Source: Rhodococcus oryzae
GTDB lineage: Bacteria > Actinomycetota > Actinomycetes > Mycobacteriales > Mycobacteriaceae
Length of the DNA stretch: 64,000 bases
Assembly: GCF_005049235.1 (NCBI RefSeq)
Contig: NZ_SUMD01000003.1
Span: 124,001-188,000 of the forward strand
Reading direction: 5' to 3'
The notes beneath the pieces were generated by a model. The model saw nothing but the letters and a program-made list of their open reading frames with translations, did not search any database and was not told where the DNA came from. This document shows positions 21,322 through 31,619 of the stretch, piece after piece. How positions within the stretch are numbered: position 1 is the stretch's first letter; every line of letters begins with the position of its first letter. The translations under genes and the position numbers were made by a program.

Positions 21322-22266
21322 ATGATTGAAGTGAGGGGTTTGACGAAAGAGTTCGGGCCCACGAAGGCGGTCGAAGACCTGACCTTCACGGTTCAGCCCG
21401 GCATGGTGACCGGATTCCTTGGACCGAACGGTGCCGGCAAGTCCACGACGATGCGGATGATCCTCGGCCTGGACCGGCCGACCGCCGGAACCGCGCTGAT
21501 CGACGGCAAGCCGTACCACGACCTGAAGCAGCCGCTCCGGACCGTCGGCGCGCTGCTGGACGCGAAGTGGGTGCACCCCAACAGGTCCGCGAGGGCGCAC
21601 CTGCAGTGGATGGCGGCGTCCAACGGGATCCCGATGTCCCGGGTCGACGAGGTGCTGCGGCTGGTGGGCCTGACCGAGGTCGCGGGAAAGAAGGCGGGCG
21701 GGTTCTCGCTCGGCATGTCCCAGCGGCTCGGACTGGCTGCCACCCTGCTGGGTGACCCGAAGGTCCTGCTGTTCGACGAGCCGGTCAACGGACTCGACCC
21801 CGAGGGCATCGTCTGGATCCGAAAGTTCATGCAGCGCTTGGCGGCCGAGGGGCGCACGGTGCTGGTGTCCAGCCACCTGCTCTCCGAGATGGCGCTCACC
21901 GCCGAGCATCTCGTGGTGATCGGCCGGGGACGCCTGATCGCCGATACGACCGTCAAGCAGTTCGTCGACCGGTCGTCCGAATCGACAGTGCGGGTGCGTA
22001 GCCCCCAGCTGGATGCGCTGCGGAGCGCGCTGACCTCGCAGGGGCTCACGGTCCGCGAGGACGGCACCTCGGAGCTCGGTGGCGCGCTCATCGTGCTCGA
22101 GGCGACCACCGACGTCGTCGGCCAGATCGCAGGCGGCCAGGGCATCGTCCTGCACGAGTTGGCCGCCCAGCAGGGGTCCCTGGAGGACGCCTTCATGAAA
22201 CTGACGGGGGACGATGTGCAGTACCACGCCGCAGGCATCGACGAAGTGATGGGAGGGGCGCTCTGA
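21322..22266 (+). CDS. ABC transporter ATP-binding protein
   Basis: A 314-residue cytosolic ATPase of the DrrA/ABC-2 drug-export type. Walker A is GPNGAGKST near residues 34-42; the Q-loop region is VGALLDAKWVHPN; the signature FSLGMSQRLGLAATLL replaces LSGGQ; Walker B is VLLFDEPVNGLDP; the switch is SSHLLSEM. A C-terminal extension after residue 220 is usual in this group. ATG 21322 was chosen as the first codon before the canonical strand IEVRGLTKEFG. The stop overlaps the permease ATG. Substrate unknown; the palindrome upstream suggests inducible expression. Confidence 0.93.
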   Translation: MIEVRGLTKEFGPTKAVEDLTFTVQPGMVTGFLGPNGAGKSTTMRMILGLDRPTAGTALIDGKPYHDLKQPLRTVGALLDAKWVHPNRSARAHLQWMAASNGIPMSRVDEVLRLVGLTEVAGKKAGGFSLGMSQRLGLAATLLGDPKVLLFDEPVNGLDPEGIVWIRKFMQRLAAEGRTVLVSSHLLSEMALTAEHLVVIGRGRLIADTTVKQFVDRSSESTVRVRSPQLDALRSALTSQGLTVREDGTSELGGALIVLEATTDVVGQIAGGQGIVLHELAAQQGSLEDAFMKLTGDDVQYHAAGIDEVMGGAL

Positions 22267-23060
22267 TGGGTGTCGTGAACGCAGAACGGATCAAGCTCAC
22301 CTCGACCCGGTCGCCGTGGTGGTGCACCGTCGGGATCATCGCGCTCGGCCTCGGCCTGGCCGCGGTGATCGGGCTGAGCGCCAAGGCCAGCTACAACGCC
22401 TTCGTAGACGACGTCGCAAAGGGCGAGAAGCCCGACTTCGAGCCCTTCCTGCCCACGCTCGCGGACGCGGTCGGTGGGGTGTCCGGGTTCGGCGTGCTGA
22501 TCCTGATGATCCTCGCGGCCCTCGCGGTGACGAGCGAGTACCGGTTCGGCATCATCCGCACCACCTTCCAGGCCGTGCCGAAGCGCGATTCGGTGCTGAT
22601 CACCAAGGCCGGCCTGATCGGCGGCTTCGGTGCGCTGCTCACCTTCGTGCTCACCTTCGGTGCGTACGCGATCGCCAAGGCGACGGCGGGAGCCGATGCG
22701 GGTGCGGCGCTGAAGCTGTCCGGCGGCGAGGCCTGGCGGGCGATCTACGGCGTGCCGATCTACGCCTTCCTGTGCGTGGTGCTCGCCGTCGCGGTCGGCA
22801 CCCTGCTCCGGCAGTCGGCGGGTGCGATCGCACTGCTGCTGCTCTGGCCGCTGCTGATCGAGAACCTGTTCGGCCTGTTCGGGCGGTTCGGCGAGAACAT
22901 CAAGCCGTTCCTTCCCTTCATGAACGCGAACAACTTCCTCGGCGCACCGCAGGGCGTCGATTTCCACTGGGGACCGTGGGGCAGCCTGGCGTACTTCGCG
23001 GCCTTCGCCGCGGTGGTCTTCGGATTCGCCCTGTTCACCGTGAACCGCCGCGACGCCTGA
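22266..23060 (+). CDS. ABC-2 type permease
   Basis: A 264-residue membrane partner of the upstream ATPase. Six hydrophobic segments: about 20-40, 75-98, 115-140, 165-188, 195-215 and 235-257, with a short extracytoplasmic loop AKASYNAFVDDVAKGEKPDFEPF after the first, matching DrrB/NatB-like ABC-2 permeases. The ATG overlaps the ATPase stop (TGATG), so expression is coupled. It is followed by a strong terminator hairpin. Neither gene is part of the corresponding M. tuberculosis locus. Confidence 0.9.
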   Translation: MGVVNAERIKLTSTRSPWWCTVGIIALGLGLAAVIGLSAKASYNAFVDDVAKGEKPDFEPFLPTLADAVGGVSGFGVLILMILAALAVTSEYRFGIIRTTFQAVPKRDSVLITKAGLIGGFGALLTFVLTFGAYAIAKATAGADAGAALKLSGGEAWRAIYGVPIYAFLCVVLAVAVGTLLRQSAGAIALLLLWPLLIENLFGLFGRFGENIKPFLPFMNANNFLGAPQGVDFHWGPWGSLAYFAAFAAVVFGFALFTVNRRDA

Positions 23061-23080
23061 CCCGCGGCCACACCTCGAGC

Positions 23081-23130
23081 GTGCGCGCCCGGTACCCGAT
23101 TTCGGGTACCGGGCGCGCACGTGTGTTTTT
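23081..23130 (+). terminator. Intrinsic terminator of the ABC exporter operon
   Basis: A perfect 19-bp stem (23081-23099 with 23102-23120) with a two-base loop, followed by GTGTGTTTTT. It starts 20 bp after the permease stop and is the best Rho-independent terminator in the window; it isolates lpqL. Confidence 0.9.
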
Positions 23131-23156
23131 AGGGCCGATCCGCCGCCCGCGCGCAG

Positions 23157-23162
23157 TACGCT
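23157..23162 (+). promoter_or_regulatory. -10 hexamer of a leaderless lpqL promoter
   Basis: TACGCT ends six bases before ATG 23169. With the terminator at 23130 immediately upstream, lpqL must have its own promoter, and this spacing predicts a transcript beginning at the start codon. Confidence 0.5.
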
Positions 23163-23168
23163 CGGCAA

Positions 23169-24650
23169 ATGCGACAGTCCATTCGGGCACGGGTCGGAGC
23201 ATCTACCGCCGCACTGCTGGCCGGGATCGCGCTGGTGTCCGGGTGCGGACGGGACGAGGAGGAGTCGCCGCCCGCACCGCCGGTCGACGGCCAGTCGCTG
23301 GCGGCGGCCGTCGGCGGCGACGCGGTCGCCGCGCACATGGAGGCGCTCGAGCGGATCGCCACGGACAACGGGGGCAACCGGGCCGCGGGGACCGCGGGCT
23401 ACGACGCCAGCGTCGACTACGTCGCCGACCGACTCCGGGATGCGGGCTTCGAGGTGTCCACCCCCGAGTTCGACGTGGACCGCTTCATCGCCGGGCCGGT
23501 GGAACTGCGGGCGGGTGACCGCCAGTTCACCGCCAGCACCCTGGAGTACTCGCCCGCGACGCCGCCGGAGGGGATCACGGCGCGGACCCTCGCCCTGCCG
23601 GACGACGGCAGCCCCGGCTGCGAGGCGACCGACTACGACGGGCTCGATGCCGCGGGCGCCATCGTGGTGGTCCGGCGCGGGGTCTGCCCCTTCTCGGCGA
23701 AGGAGCAGATGGCCGCCGATCGGGGCGCCGTCGCCATCGTCGTGTTCAACAACGAGGACGGCCCGCTGGCAGGCGGCACGCTGGGGGAGGACACGGACCC
23801 GCGGATCCCCGCCGTGAGCGTGCCTGGCTCCGAGGGGCAGGCGGTCGCGGCCGCACCGGAGCTGTCGCTGAAGCTGGAGGCGGCCACCGAGGCCGCCACG
23901 AGCCGAAACGTGATCGCGCAGACCACGACCGGGTCGACGGAGAACGTGGTGCTGGTCGGCGCGCACCTGGACAGCGTCGAGAAGGGCCCGGGGATCAACG
24001 ACAACGGCTCAGGGTCGGCTGCGGTGCTCGAGACCGCACTGCGGCTGGGCAGCGCGCCGAACGTGACGAATGCGGTGCGCTTCGCCTGGTGGGGCGCGGA
24101 GGAACTGGGCCTGGTCGGATCGGAGCGGTACGCCGAAGGGCTCGACGGGGGCGATCGTGAGGACATCGCGCTGTACCTGAACTTCGACATGCTCGGCTCG
24201 CGGAACGCGGGGTACTTCACCCTCGACGGCGACGATTCCGACCGGGACGGCGCCGGACCGGGACCGCAGGGTTCCGACGCGATCGAGCGAACCCTGAGCG
24301 GCTACCTCGCCTGGCGCGGGATCGTTGCGGACGGAACCGATTTCGACGGTCGATCCGACTACGGCCCGTTCATCGAGATGGGGATACCGTCGGGCGGGGT
24401 GGACAGCGGGGCGGACGAGCGCAAGTCCGAGGAGCAGGCGGTGAAGTGGGGCGGCACCGCGGGCGAGACCTTCGATCCCGGCTACCACTCGCCGGAGGAC
24501 ACCCTGGCGAACGTGGACCGGGCGGCGCTGGCGCAGAACGCGGCGGCGGTGGCATTCGGCGTCGGTACCTACGCGAACTCCATCGATGGCCCGGACGGGG
24601 TTCCCGCCCGGGCGGACCGGGAGAAGGCGCGGGAAGGCGCCGGACAATGA
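23169..24650 (+). CDS. lpqL: LpqL-type lipoprotein aminopeptidase (M28)
   Basis: Surface-anchored zinc aminopeptidase, 493 aa. The signal ends in lipobox LVSGC (Cys26). A PA insert lies at about 130-240 (GAIVVVRRGVCPFSAKEQMAADRGAVAI). The M28 catalytic core holds the metal ligands: His-Asp in GAHLDSVEKGPGINDNGSG, Glu-Glu in WWGAEELGLVGS, Asp in YLNFDMLGS, and His in GYHSPEDTLANVD. It corresponds to Rv0418, which likewise follows thiG. Likely role is trimming extracellular peptides for nutrition or wall turnover (inference). The C-terminal 20 residues are charged and divergent. Confidence 0.93.
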   Translation: MRQSIRARVGASTAALLAGIALVSGCGRDEEESPPAPPVDGQSLAAAVGGDAVAAHMEALERIATDNGGNRAAGTAGYDASVDYVADRLRDAGFEVSTPEFDVDRFIAGPVELRAGDRQFTASTLEYSPATPPEGITARTLALPDDGSPGCEATDYDGLDAAGAIVVVRRGVCPFSAKEQMAADRGAVAIVVFNNEDGPLAGGTLGEDTDPRIPAVSVPGSEGQAVAAAPELSLKLEAATEAATSRNVIAQTTTGSTENVVLVGAHLDSVEKGPGINDNGSGSAAVLETALRLGSAPNVTNAVRFAWWGAEELGLVGSERYAEGLDGGDREDIALYLNFDMLGSRNAGYFTLDGDDSDRDGAGPGPQGSDAIERTLSGYLAWRGIVADGTDFDGRSDYGPFIEMGIPSGGVDSGADERKSEEQAVKWGGTAGETFDPGYHSPEDTLANVDRAALAQNAAAVAFGVGTYANSIDGPDGVPARADREKAREGAGQ

Positions 24651-24663
24651 CCCCGGTAGTATC

Positions 24664-24682
24664 TGTGACTCTGAGTTACACT
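24664..24682 (+). promoter_or_regulatory. Inverted repeat overlapping the -10 of the cyclase gene
   Basis: TGTGACTC, one base, GAGTTACA (24664-24680): 8-bp arms with one mismatch. The -10-like TACACT (24677-24682) overlaps its right end and is seven bases from GTG 24690, predicting a leaderless mRNA whose promoter is blocked when the dyad is bound. The TGTGA half resembles cAMP-receptor-protein sites, which would make feedback plausible, but spacing differs from the consensus. Confidence 0.5.
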
Positions 24683-24689
24683 TTGGCCT

Positions 24690-25547
24690 GTGACTGAGGA
24701 CCCCTCGACCTCGGGCGTCGACCCCACCGACGCGAGCGAGCGTGCGTCTGGGCGCAGCAGGCCCGAGACCGTCGCCCGGTGGGTCCGCGGGATCAACACC
24801 CGACCGCAGGTGGTCGACGCGTTCCGCAAGATCCGCCGGGCACTGCCGGGCGACCCGTCCTTCGGCGATCCGCTGTCCACGGCGGGACCCGGCGGCGTGC
24901 GGGCGATGGCCAGGGCGGCGGACCGGTTCCTCGACGACAGCCCCGGTGCCTCCCGCGAGGTGAGCCTCGGCGCGCTCCAGGTCTGGCAGGCACTGCTCGA
25001 GCGGACCGGCCGCGGTCGCGGCCCCCGCGAGGTGACCATTGTCTTCACCGACCTGATCGGATTCTCGAGCTGGTCGCTCGGTGCGGGGGACGAGGTGACC
25101 CTCGAGCTGCTGCGGGAGGTCGCGAAGGCGGTCGAGACGCCGATCGTCGACCGCGGCGGCCAGGTGGTCAAGCGGATGGGCGACGGGCTGATGGCGGTCT
25201 TCGCCCGGCCGGACCGCGCCGTCGAGGCGATGTTCGCCGCCCGTGCCCAGCTCGCGCAGGTGGAGGTCGAGGGCTACCGGCCGCGGATGCGGATCGGTGT
25301 GCACACCGGGTCGCCCCGGCAGATGGCGTCCGACTGGCTCGGCGTGGACGTGAACGTGGCCGCCCGCATGATGGAACTCGGCGGGGACGGCAACGTCATC
25401 GTCTCCGAGACCACGCTGGCGGCGCTCCAGCCGGGATTCCTCGCGGACCTGGGCGCCGCGGCCAAGCCCTACCGGCGGGGGCTGTTCGCCGCCCCGATGC
25501 GCGGGGTCCCGGACGGCCTGCGCGTCTTCACCGTCCAGGCGCGATGA
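24690..25547 (+). CDS. Class III adenylate/guanylate cyclase
   Basis: A 285-residue soluble cyclase. Residues 1-110 are a helical region with no recognised sensor. The cyclase homology domain, about 112-280, has the first metal Asp in VFTDLIGFSSW, the base-recognition Lys and second metal Asp in QVVKRMGDGLMAVF, and the second purine/transition-state segment VNVAARMMEL (Asn, Arg present). All catalytic residues are therefore intact, and a homodimer with two active sites is expected. The Lys in VKRMGDG and Asp in WLGVDVN favour ATP as substrate. The start is GTG 24690, probably leaderless. An N-terminal signal or membrane anchor is absent. Confidence 0.92.
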   Translation: MTEDPSTSGVDPTDASERASGRSRPETVARWVRGINTRPQVVDAFRKIRRALPGDPSFGDPLSTAGPGGVRAMARAADRFLDDSPGASREVSLGALQVWQALLERTGRGRGPREVTIVFTDLIGFSSWSLGAGDEVTLELLREVAKAVETPIVDRGGQVVKRMGDGLMAVFARPDRAVEAMFAARAQLAQVEVEGYRPRMRIGVHTGSPRQMASDWLGVDVNVAARMMELGGDGNVIVSETTLAALQPGFLADLGAAAKPYRRGLFAAPMRGVPDGLRVFTVQAR

Positions 25548-25592
25548 GGTCGGGCATTGCCACCCGTGGCGCCGTCGGCGGACACTGGATGA

Positions 25593-25772
25593 ATGGTTGA
25601 CAGGGAGCAACGCACACCCTTTTACGGGGTGGTGATGATTCTCGCGGCGCTCGGTGCCTCGATGGCGGTCAGTTACTACGGGCCGGCTTGGTTCCGCGTC
25701 ACGGTCTACATCCTCGCGGTGTTGGTGGTCCTGGTCGGTGGCGTCATGACCTTCAGGGACTATTCGCGCTGA
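25593..25772 (+). CDS. Small two-helix membrane protein, 59 aa
   Basis: ATG 25593 opens 59 codons: a short charged start (MVDREQRTPF), two hydrophobic helices (about 12-27 and 36-53) separated by YYGPAWFR, and a charged end (TFRDYSR). This fits a small inner-membrane protein common in actinobacteria and of unknown function. No clear ribosome site precedes the ATG; the internal ATG at codon 15 would cut the first helix. It ends 11 bp before a perfect hairpin separating it from convergent thiD. Confidence 0.65.
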   Translation: MVDREQRTPFYGVVMILAALGASMAVSYYGPAWFRVTVYILAVLVVLVGGVMTFRDYSR

Positions 25773-25783
25773 CGTTGCGCGTG

Positions 25784-25824
25784 CTGTGCGCGTCGCCCCG
25801 GTTCGGGAGGGGCGACGCGCACAG
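25784..25824. terminator. Hairpin between convergent genes
   Basis: A perfect 16-bp stem (25784-25799 with 25809-25824) and nine-base loop, sitting between the 59-aa gene and thiD, which ends at 25830. No T-tract on either side. A bidirectional transcription stop is likely. Confidence 0.7.
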
Positions 25825-25829
25825 ACGCG

Positions 25830-26669
25830 TCAGTGCAGGCGCCAGAGCGGGGAGACCGGACCGTGGCCCGCGCCCAGGTCGTACGACGCGGCCAGGCACC
25901 GGGTCACCCACTCCTTGCCGAACGCGACGGCATCGGGCATCGGGTACCCGTTCGCCAGCGCGCACGCGATCGCCGCGGCCAGGGTGTCCCCGCCGCCGTG
26001 ATCGTTCCCGGTGTCGATCCGCGGGCTGGTGAACTCGTGGAAGACGTCGCCGTCGAAGAGCAGGTCGGTGCTCGAGGTCGAGGTACGCAGGTGCCCGCCC
26101 TTGACCAGTGACCACTGCGCCCCGAGCCCGTGCAGCGCCTCGGCGGCCCGACGGGCGGAGGCGTCGTCGACCACGTCGATCCCGGTGATGAGCCGGACCT
26201 CGTCCAGGTTCGGGGTCACCAGCGAGGCGATCGGGATCAGGGTGTGCCGGACCGCGTCGAGCGCCTCGGCGTGCAGCAGGGGGTCGCCGTGCATGGACGC
26301 GCACACCGGGTCGACGACCAGCGGCACCGCCTGCCCGCGCCCGATACCCACCTCACCGCAGACCTCCGCGACGGCCTCGATGATCGCGGTGGACGCGAGC
26401 ATCCCGGTCTTGGCCGCCCCGACCCCGATGTCGCCGACCACCGACCGCACCTGGTCGGCGACGATCTGCGGCGGGATCTCGTGGAAGCCACTGACCCCTA
26501 CCGAGTTCTGCACCGTCACCGCGGCGACGGCGACGCAGGCGTGCACGCCGCACATGGCCATCGTGCGGGAGTCGGCCTGGATGCCCGCACCGCCGCCGGA
26601 GTCGGTTCCGGCGATGGTGAGGACGCGGATCGGGGTCTGTCCGTCCGGGGTCAGGGGCAGCAACTTCAC
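25830..26669 (-). CDS. thiD: HMP/HMP-phosphate kinase
   Basis: Phosphorylates hydroxymethylpyrimidine and its phosphate to HMP-PP, the ThiE substrate. Ribokinase-like fold, 279 aa: VLTIAGTDSGGGAGIQADSRTM, GVHACVAVAAVTVQNSVGV, KTGMLAS, VVDPVCASMHGDPLL, VTPNLDEVRLITG, VKGGHL and the anion-hole / base motif DHGGGDTLAAAIA. GTG 26669 is preferred; GTG 26687 overlaps the thiC stop by 8 bp and is possible. It is downstream of thiC on the same riboswitch-controlled transcript. Confidence 0.96.
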   Translation of the reverse strand: MKLLPLTPDGQTPIRVLTIAGTDSGGGAGIQADSRTMAMCGVHACVAVAAVTVQNSVGVSGFHEIPPQIVADQVRSVVGDIGVGAAKTGMLASTAIIEAVAEVCGEVGIGRGQAVPLVVDPVCASMHGDPLLHAEALDAVRHTLIPIASLVTPNLDEVRLITGIDVVDDASARRAAEALHGLGAQWSLVKGGHLRTSTSSTDLLFDGDVFHEFTSPRIDTGNDHGGGDTLAAAIACALANGYPMPDAVAFGKEWVTRCLAASYDLGAGHGPVSPLWRLH

Positions 26670-26679
26670 GCGTGAGAGC

Positions 26680-28484
<1,805 letters not shown>

Positions 28485-28643
28485 GTAGTTGTCGGGCACG
28501 ACCCTAGGGCACGGCGCGTGAGCGGGCGAGCGCGGGCGGGCCGTGGAGACTTCTTGGCGCGAATCGCCGACGCCGGGGTGGCCGGCGTGCCTATAGTGGC
28601 GGAAATCACATTGTGATTACGGATCGGGCAAGGAGACGGGCAC

Positions 28644-28976
28644 ATGATCACGGAATCGCCGACGGCAGAGGTGACGAACAACGCAGGTCAGAACCGGTTT
28701 GAGCTAAGGCTCAACGGGGACCTCGTCGGCATTCTCGGTTATTACGACTTGGACACACGGAGTGCAAAGCGGTCCACGGCTGCGACGCCGGTGGTCTCGT
28801 TCATGCACACCGTGATCGTCGAGGACTTCGGTCACCGGGGACTCGCCGCGGTGATGGTGCGCCGGGCCCTCGACGCGGCGCGGGGCTACGGCTGGAAGAT
28901 CCGGCCGGTCTGCACCTATCTCCAGCGATTCGTCGCGGACAACCCCGAGTACCGGGACCTCATCGTCCCCGTGTGA
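28644..28976 (+). CDS. Small GNAT-like acetyltransferase (PF14542 type)
   Basis: A 110-residue protein of the short Acetyltransf_CG group. Residues 15-50 form the first strands (NRFELRLNGDLVGILGYYDLD); the acetyl-CoA loop region is FMHTVIVEDFGHRGLAAVMVRRALDAARGYGWKIRPVCTYL, followed by FVADNPEYRDLI. AAGGAGACGG precedes ATG 28644. Members lack the full GNAT fold length and substrates are unknown. The adjacent gene at 29008 encodes a second member, so they are tandem paralogues. Confidence 0.85.
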   Translation: MITESPTAEVTNNAGQNRFELRLNGDLVGILGYYDLDTRSAKRSTAATPVVSFMHTVIVEDFGHRGLAAVMVRRALDAARGYGWKIRPVCTYLQRFVADNPEYRDLIVPV

Positions 28977-29007
28977 GAACTTCGGGTGCCGATTCGGCCA
29001 CGATTCG

Positions 29008-29502
29008 ATGGTGACTGGGCAACAAATCGCACCATCGGCCCCAAATCGGGCGACCGGGGCGGGGCGGGACTGCTTCCATGGTGAGGTGTCTCACATCTTC
29101 AAGCGACCTCCCGTCCCGGCAGCGGTGGTGACTGCGCCCGCCCCTGTCTTCGCGAACCCGGCGCTCGCGCGCGTCGTGGACAACCCCTCGCACGCCCGCT
29201 TCGACCTCTGGGTCGGTGACGAACTGATCGGCATCCTCGGCTATCGCGGCGGGGGAGAGTCGACCGAGTTCACGGGTGGCCGCGGGGAGGTGGTCGCGCT
29301 CATGCACACGGTCGTGAAAGAGGAGTACGGCGGTCGCGGCTGGGCCGCCGTGCTGGTCGGCGACGTGCTGGCGCTGTCGAGGGAACGCGGCTGGCGGCTG
29401 CGGCCGGTCTGCACGTATGTGAAGCGTTACCTGGGCAGCCACCCCGAGGAACTGGACCTGATCCTCGACGAGGGCGTCAGCTCGACCCCGAATTCGCCGT
29501 AG
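29008..29502 (+). CDS. Second small GNAT-like acetyltransferase
   Basis: A 164-residue reading, or about 138 residues if GTG 29086 is the real start; neither has a strong ribosome site. From residue about 60 it parallels the upstream protein: ARFDLWVGDELIGILGYRG, then ALMHTVVKEEYGGRGWAAVLVGDVLALSRERGWRLRPVCTYVKRYL, SHPEELDLIL. The Gly-rich acetyl-CoA loop (EYGGRGWA) is better conserved than in the first copy. The N-terminal 55 residues are low-complexity and may not be translated. The pair probably arose by local duplication and then diverged. Confidence 0.82.
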   Translation: MVTGQQIAPSAPNRATGAGRDCFHGEVSHIFKRPPVPAAVVTAPAPVFANPALARVVDNPSHARFDLWVGDELIGILGYRGGGESTEFTGGRGEVVALMHTVVKEEYGGRGWAAVLVGDVLALSRERGWRLRPVCTYVKRYLGSHPEELDLILDEGVSSTPNSP

Positions 29503-29662
29503 TCCGACACGGAGAGCGGCACTGACCCTATGCTTCCCCTGACCCGTCGCGGTCGGGGCTGGAAAACGTGGATCCGAAACAGATTTCGGCTTCCCCCGGC
29601 ACCGCGTGGCGGGCGTCATCTCATCGCTTCGCGTATCGACACGCCGTGTAACTGGGGGAAGA

Positions 29663-30322
29663 ATGACGATCGTTGCTGCCGTGCTCGAGGGCGCCAAGGG
29701 CGGGTCGGCTGGAGTGGCCGGGATCTCGGCCGATGTCAGGGCGGGGACGGCCTCGCTGGCCGTCGCGCTCGGCGTCGCGGGATTCGCGCTCGCCTCGGTG
29801 GCCGTCGCGCCGCCCGCGCAGGCCGGCCCGATCCGGGAGTTCGCCAAGTTCGTCGCGACCCAGGTCGAGGCGAGCACCGCGCAGATCAAGCTCGAGTCCG
29901 GACGGTTCGTCCGGGACACCCAGACGAACGCCATCGCCGCGGTGAACGAGGCGGGCCGGGTGCTGGAGAACCTTCCGCTGCGCATCGAGGTCGACGGCGC
30001 GGCCGCGGGCATCACCTACTCCATTGCCGAGGGCGGCAAGGTCGTGTCGGCGGTCGTCGACACCGCGATCGATGCCGGGGGAGTGGTGGCCGCTGAGGTA
30101 GTCAATCAGGCCGGTGCCTTCGCCGAGGAGTGCGTGAAGTCCGGGGTGAAGCCCGCGATCGCGGGAGCACTGTCCGGCGCCGTGACCGCGGCGTCCGCCG
30201 CGGGCGTGGCCGCGGGTCCGGCCGGGCTGGTCGGTGGGGTGGCCGTGGGTGCCGCCTCGGGCGCGGTGACCGGCTTCGCGGGCGGCTGCGCGGACGGCCT
30301 GGTCAGGGAGCTCGTCCGCTAG
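29663..30322 (+). CDS. Secreted glycine-zipper protein of unknown function
   Basis: A 219-residue exported protein I do not recognise. The signal region is unusually long: about 25 residues precede the hydrophobic core (TASLAVALGVAGFALASVAV) and the likely cleavage PAQA-G near residue 52. The middle part is amphipathic helix (VATQVEASTAQIKLESGRFV). The C-terminal third is Ala/Gly-rich with zipper spacing (GALSGAVTAASAAGVAAGPAGLVGGVAVGAASGAVTG), a pattern seen in membrane-inserting or oligomerising segments. Two Cys (near 155 and 208) could form a disulfide. ATG 29663 follows GGGGGAAGA. Confidence 0.7.
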   Translation: MTIVAAVLEGAKGGSAGVAGISADVRAGTASLAVALGVAGFALASVAVAPPAQAGPIREFAKFVATQVEASTAQIKLESGRFVRDTQTNAIAAVNEAGRVLENLPLRIEVDGAAAGITYSIAEGGKVVSAVVDTAIDAGGVVAAEVVNQAGAFAEECVKSGVKPAIAGALSGAVTAASAAGVAAGPAGLVGGVAVGAASGAVTGFAGGCADGLVRELVR

Positions 30323-30341
30323 ATGATCGCCGGTCCGCGTG

Positions 30342-31514
30342 TCAGTGCGCGCGGACCGCGAGACGCCAGAGCGAGACGACCTCGGCAGCACGGACGGCGG
30401 CCAACGGGTCGCGTCCGCCCGTGCCGCGTCCCTCGGGGCGGGCGCCACTCGCGCGCGGGTGCCTCGGCCGGGTATCGGTGCGGCCCAGCACCGTCAGGCC
30501 CGCTTGCTCGAACTGGTCCGTCAGCTGTGCTCGCGTGCGCAGGCCGAGGCGCTCGGCCAGGTCGGAGAGCACCAGCCAGCCCTCGCCGCCGGGGTTGAGG
30601 TGATCCGGCAGGCCCCGGATGAACTCGGTGAGCATGTGCCCCTTGCGGTCGAACACGCCCAGCTCGATCGAGGACGTCGGGGCGGCGGGCACCCAGGGCG
30701 GATTGCACACCACCAGGTCGGCGGTGCCGGCCGGGTACACGTCGGTGCGGACCACCTCCACCAGGTCGGCGAGCCCGAGCCGCTGCAGATTGTCGGTCGC
30801 GCAGGCCACCGCGCGGGGTTCGATATCCGTGGCCACCACCCGTCCGACGCCACGACGTGCCAGCACGGCGGCCAGCACGCCGGTCCCGGTGCCGAGGTCG
30901 AACGCCGTTCCTGCGGTGGGCAACTGCGCCTCCGCGACCAGGTCGACGTACTCGTTCCTGGTGGGGGCGAACACGCCGTAGTGCGGATGGATCCGCGCCC
31001 CGAGGGCGGGGACCAGGACGCCGCGCCGCCGCCACTCGTGCGCGCCCACCGCCCCGAGCAGCTCCTGTAGGCAGGCCACGCTCGGCTCGGTCGCCTCGCC
31101 GTACGCCTCCCGGCACGCCTCCCTGATGTCGGGAGCGCGGCGGAGGTCGATGCCGAAGTCCGCGCCGAGCTCGATCAGGACCATGCTCAGGATGCGGGTA
31201 CGGTGCGCCCTGGCCTGCCGATGTCGGTGAAAGGTCACGGCGAGGTCGGGATCGGGCTTGACCTGTTGCCGGTCGAGCCTGCGCTTGAGCGCGTCGAGCA
31301 GCTGCCGGGCGCCGAGGAAGTCGCCGCGCCAGAGGATCGCGGTGCCCTCGGACGCGAGTCGCATCGCATCGTCGGCGCGGAGTTCGTCGCCGAAGGTCTC
31401 GACCTTCTTCGGCGGCTTGACGCTGCTGTTGGACCGCCACGGCGCCGCGTGGCGCTCGCCGGCCTCGAACCATTCGACCTCGGTGCGGTCTGGCTGATCG
31501 CGCGGGGTCTCCAC
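30342..31514 (-). CDS. Class I SAM-dependent methyltransferase (NPPW type)
   Basis: A 390-residue protein. The Rossmann methyltransferase domain covers about 190-330: motif I is AFDLGTGTGVLAAVLARRG, motif II VVATDIEPRAVACATDNL, and motif IV DLVVCNPPWVP. NPPW is the amide/amine-N methylation signature shared by PrmC/HemK, RsmC and adenine methyltransferases. Residues 1-170 form a helical N-terminal domain (DALKRRLDRQQVKPDPDLAVTFHRHRQARAHR) without known match. It is probably a protein-glutamine or RNA methyltransferase, but the target is not determinable. GTG 31514 has AAGGAG seven bases upstream. It diverges from the operator-bearing gene at 31705. Confidence 0.85.
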   Translation of the reverse strand: METPRDQPDRTEVEWFEAGERHAAPWRSNSSVKPPKKVETFGDELRADDAMRLASEGTAILWRGDFLGARQLLDALKRRLDRQQVKPDPDLAVTFHRHRQARAHRTRILSMVLIELGADFGIDLRRAPDIREACREAYGEATEPSVACLQELLGAVGAHEWRRRGVLVPALGARIHPHYGVFAPTRNEYVDLVAEAQLPTAGTAFDLGTGTGVLAAVLARRGVGRVVATDIEPRAVACATDNLQRLGLADLVEVVRTDVYPAGTADLVVCNPPWVPAAPTSSIELGVFDRKGHMLTEFIRGLPDHLNPGGEGWLVLSDLAERLGLRTRAQLTDQFEQAGLTVLGRTDTRPRHPRASGARPEGRGTGGRDPLAAVRAAEVVSLWRLAVRAH

Positions 31515-31619
31515 GGCGGACTCCTTGCGATGGGGGCGGCGCGACGCCTGCGAAGCACGCCCGGACCGGGCGGACACGGTGGATGAATCGTAGACCGGGG
31601 GGAGGAGCGCCCGAAATTT

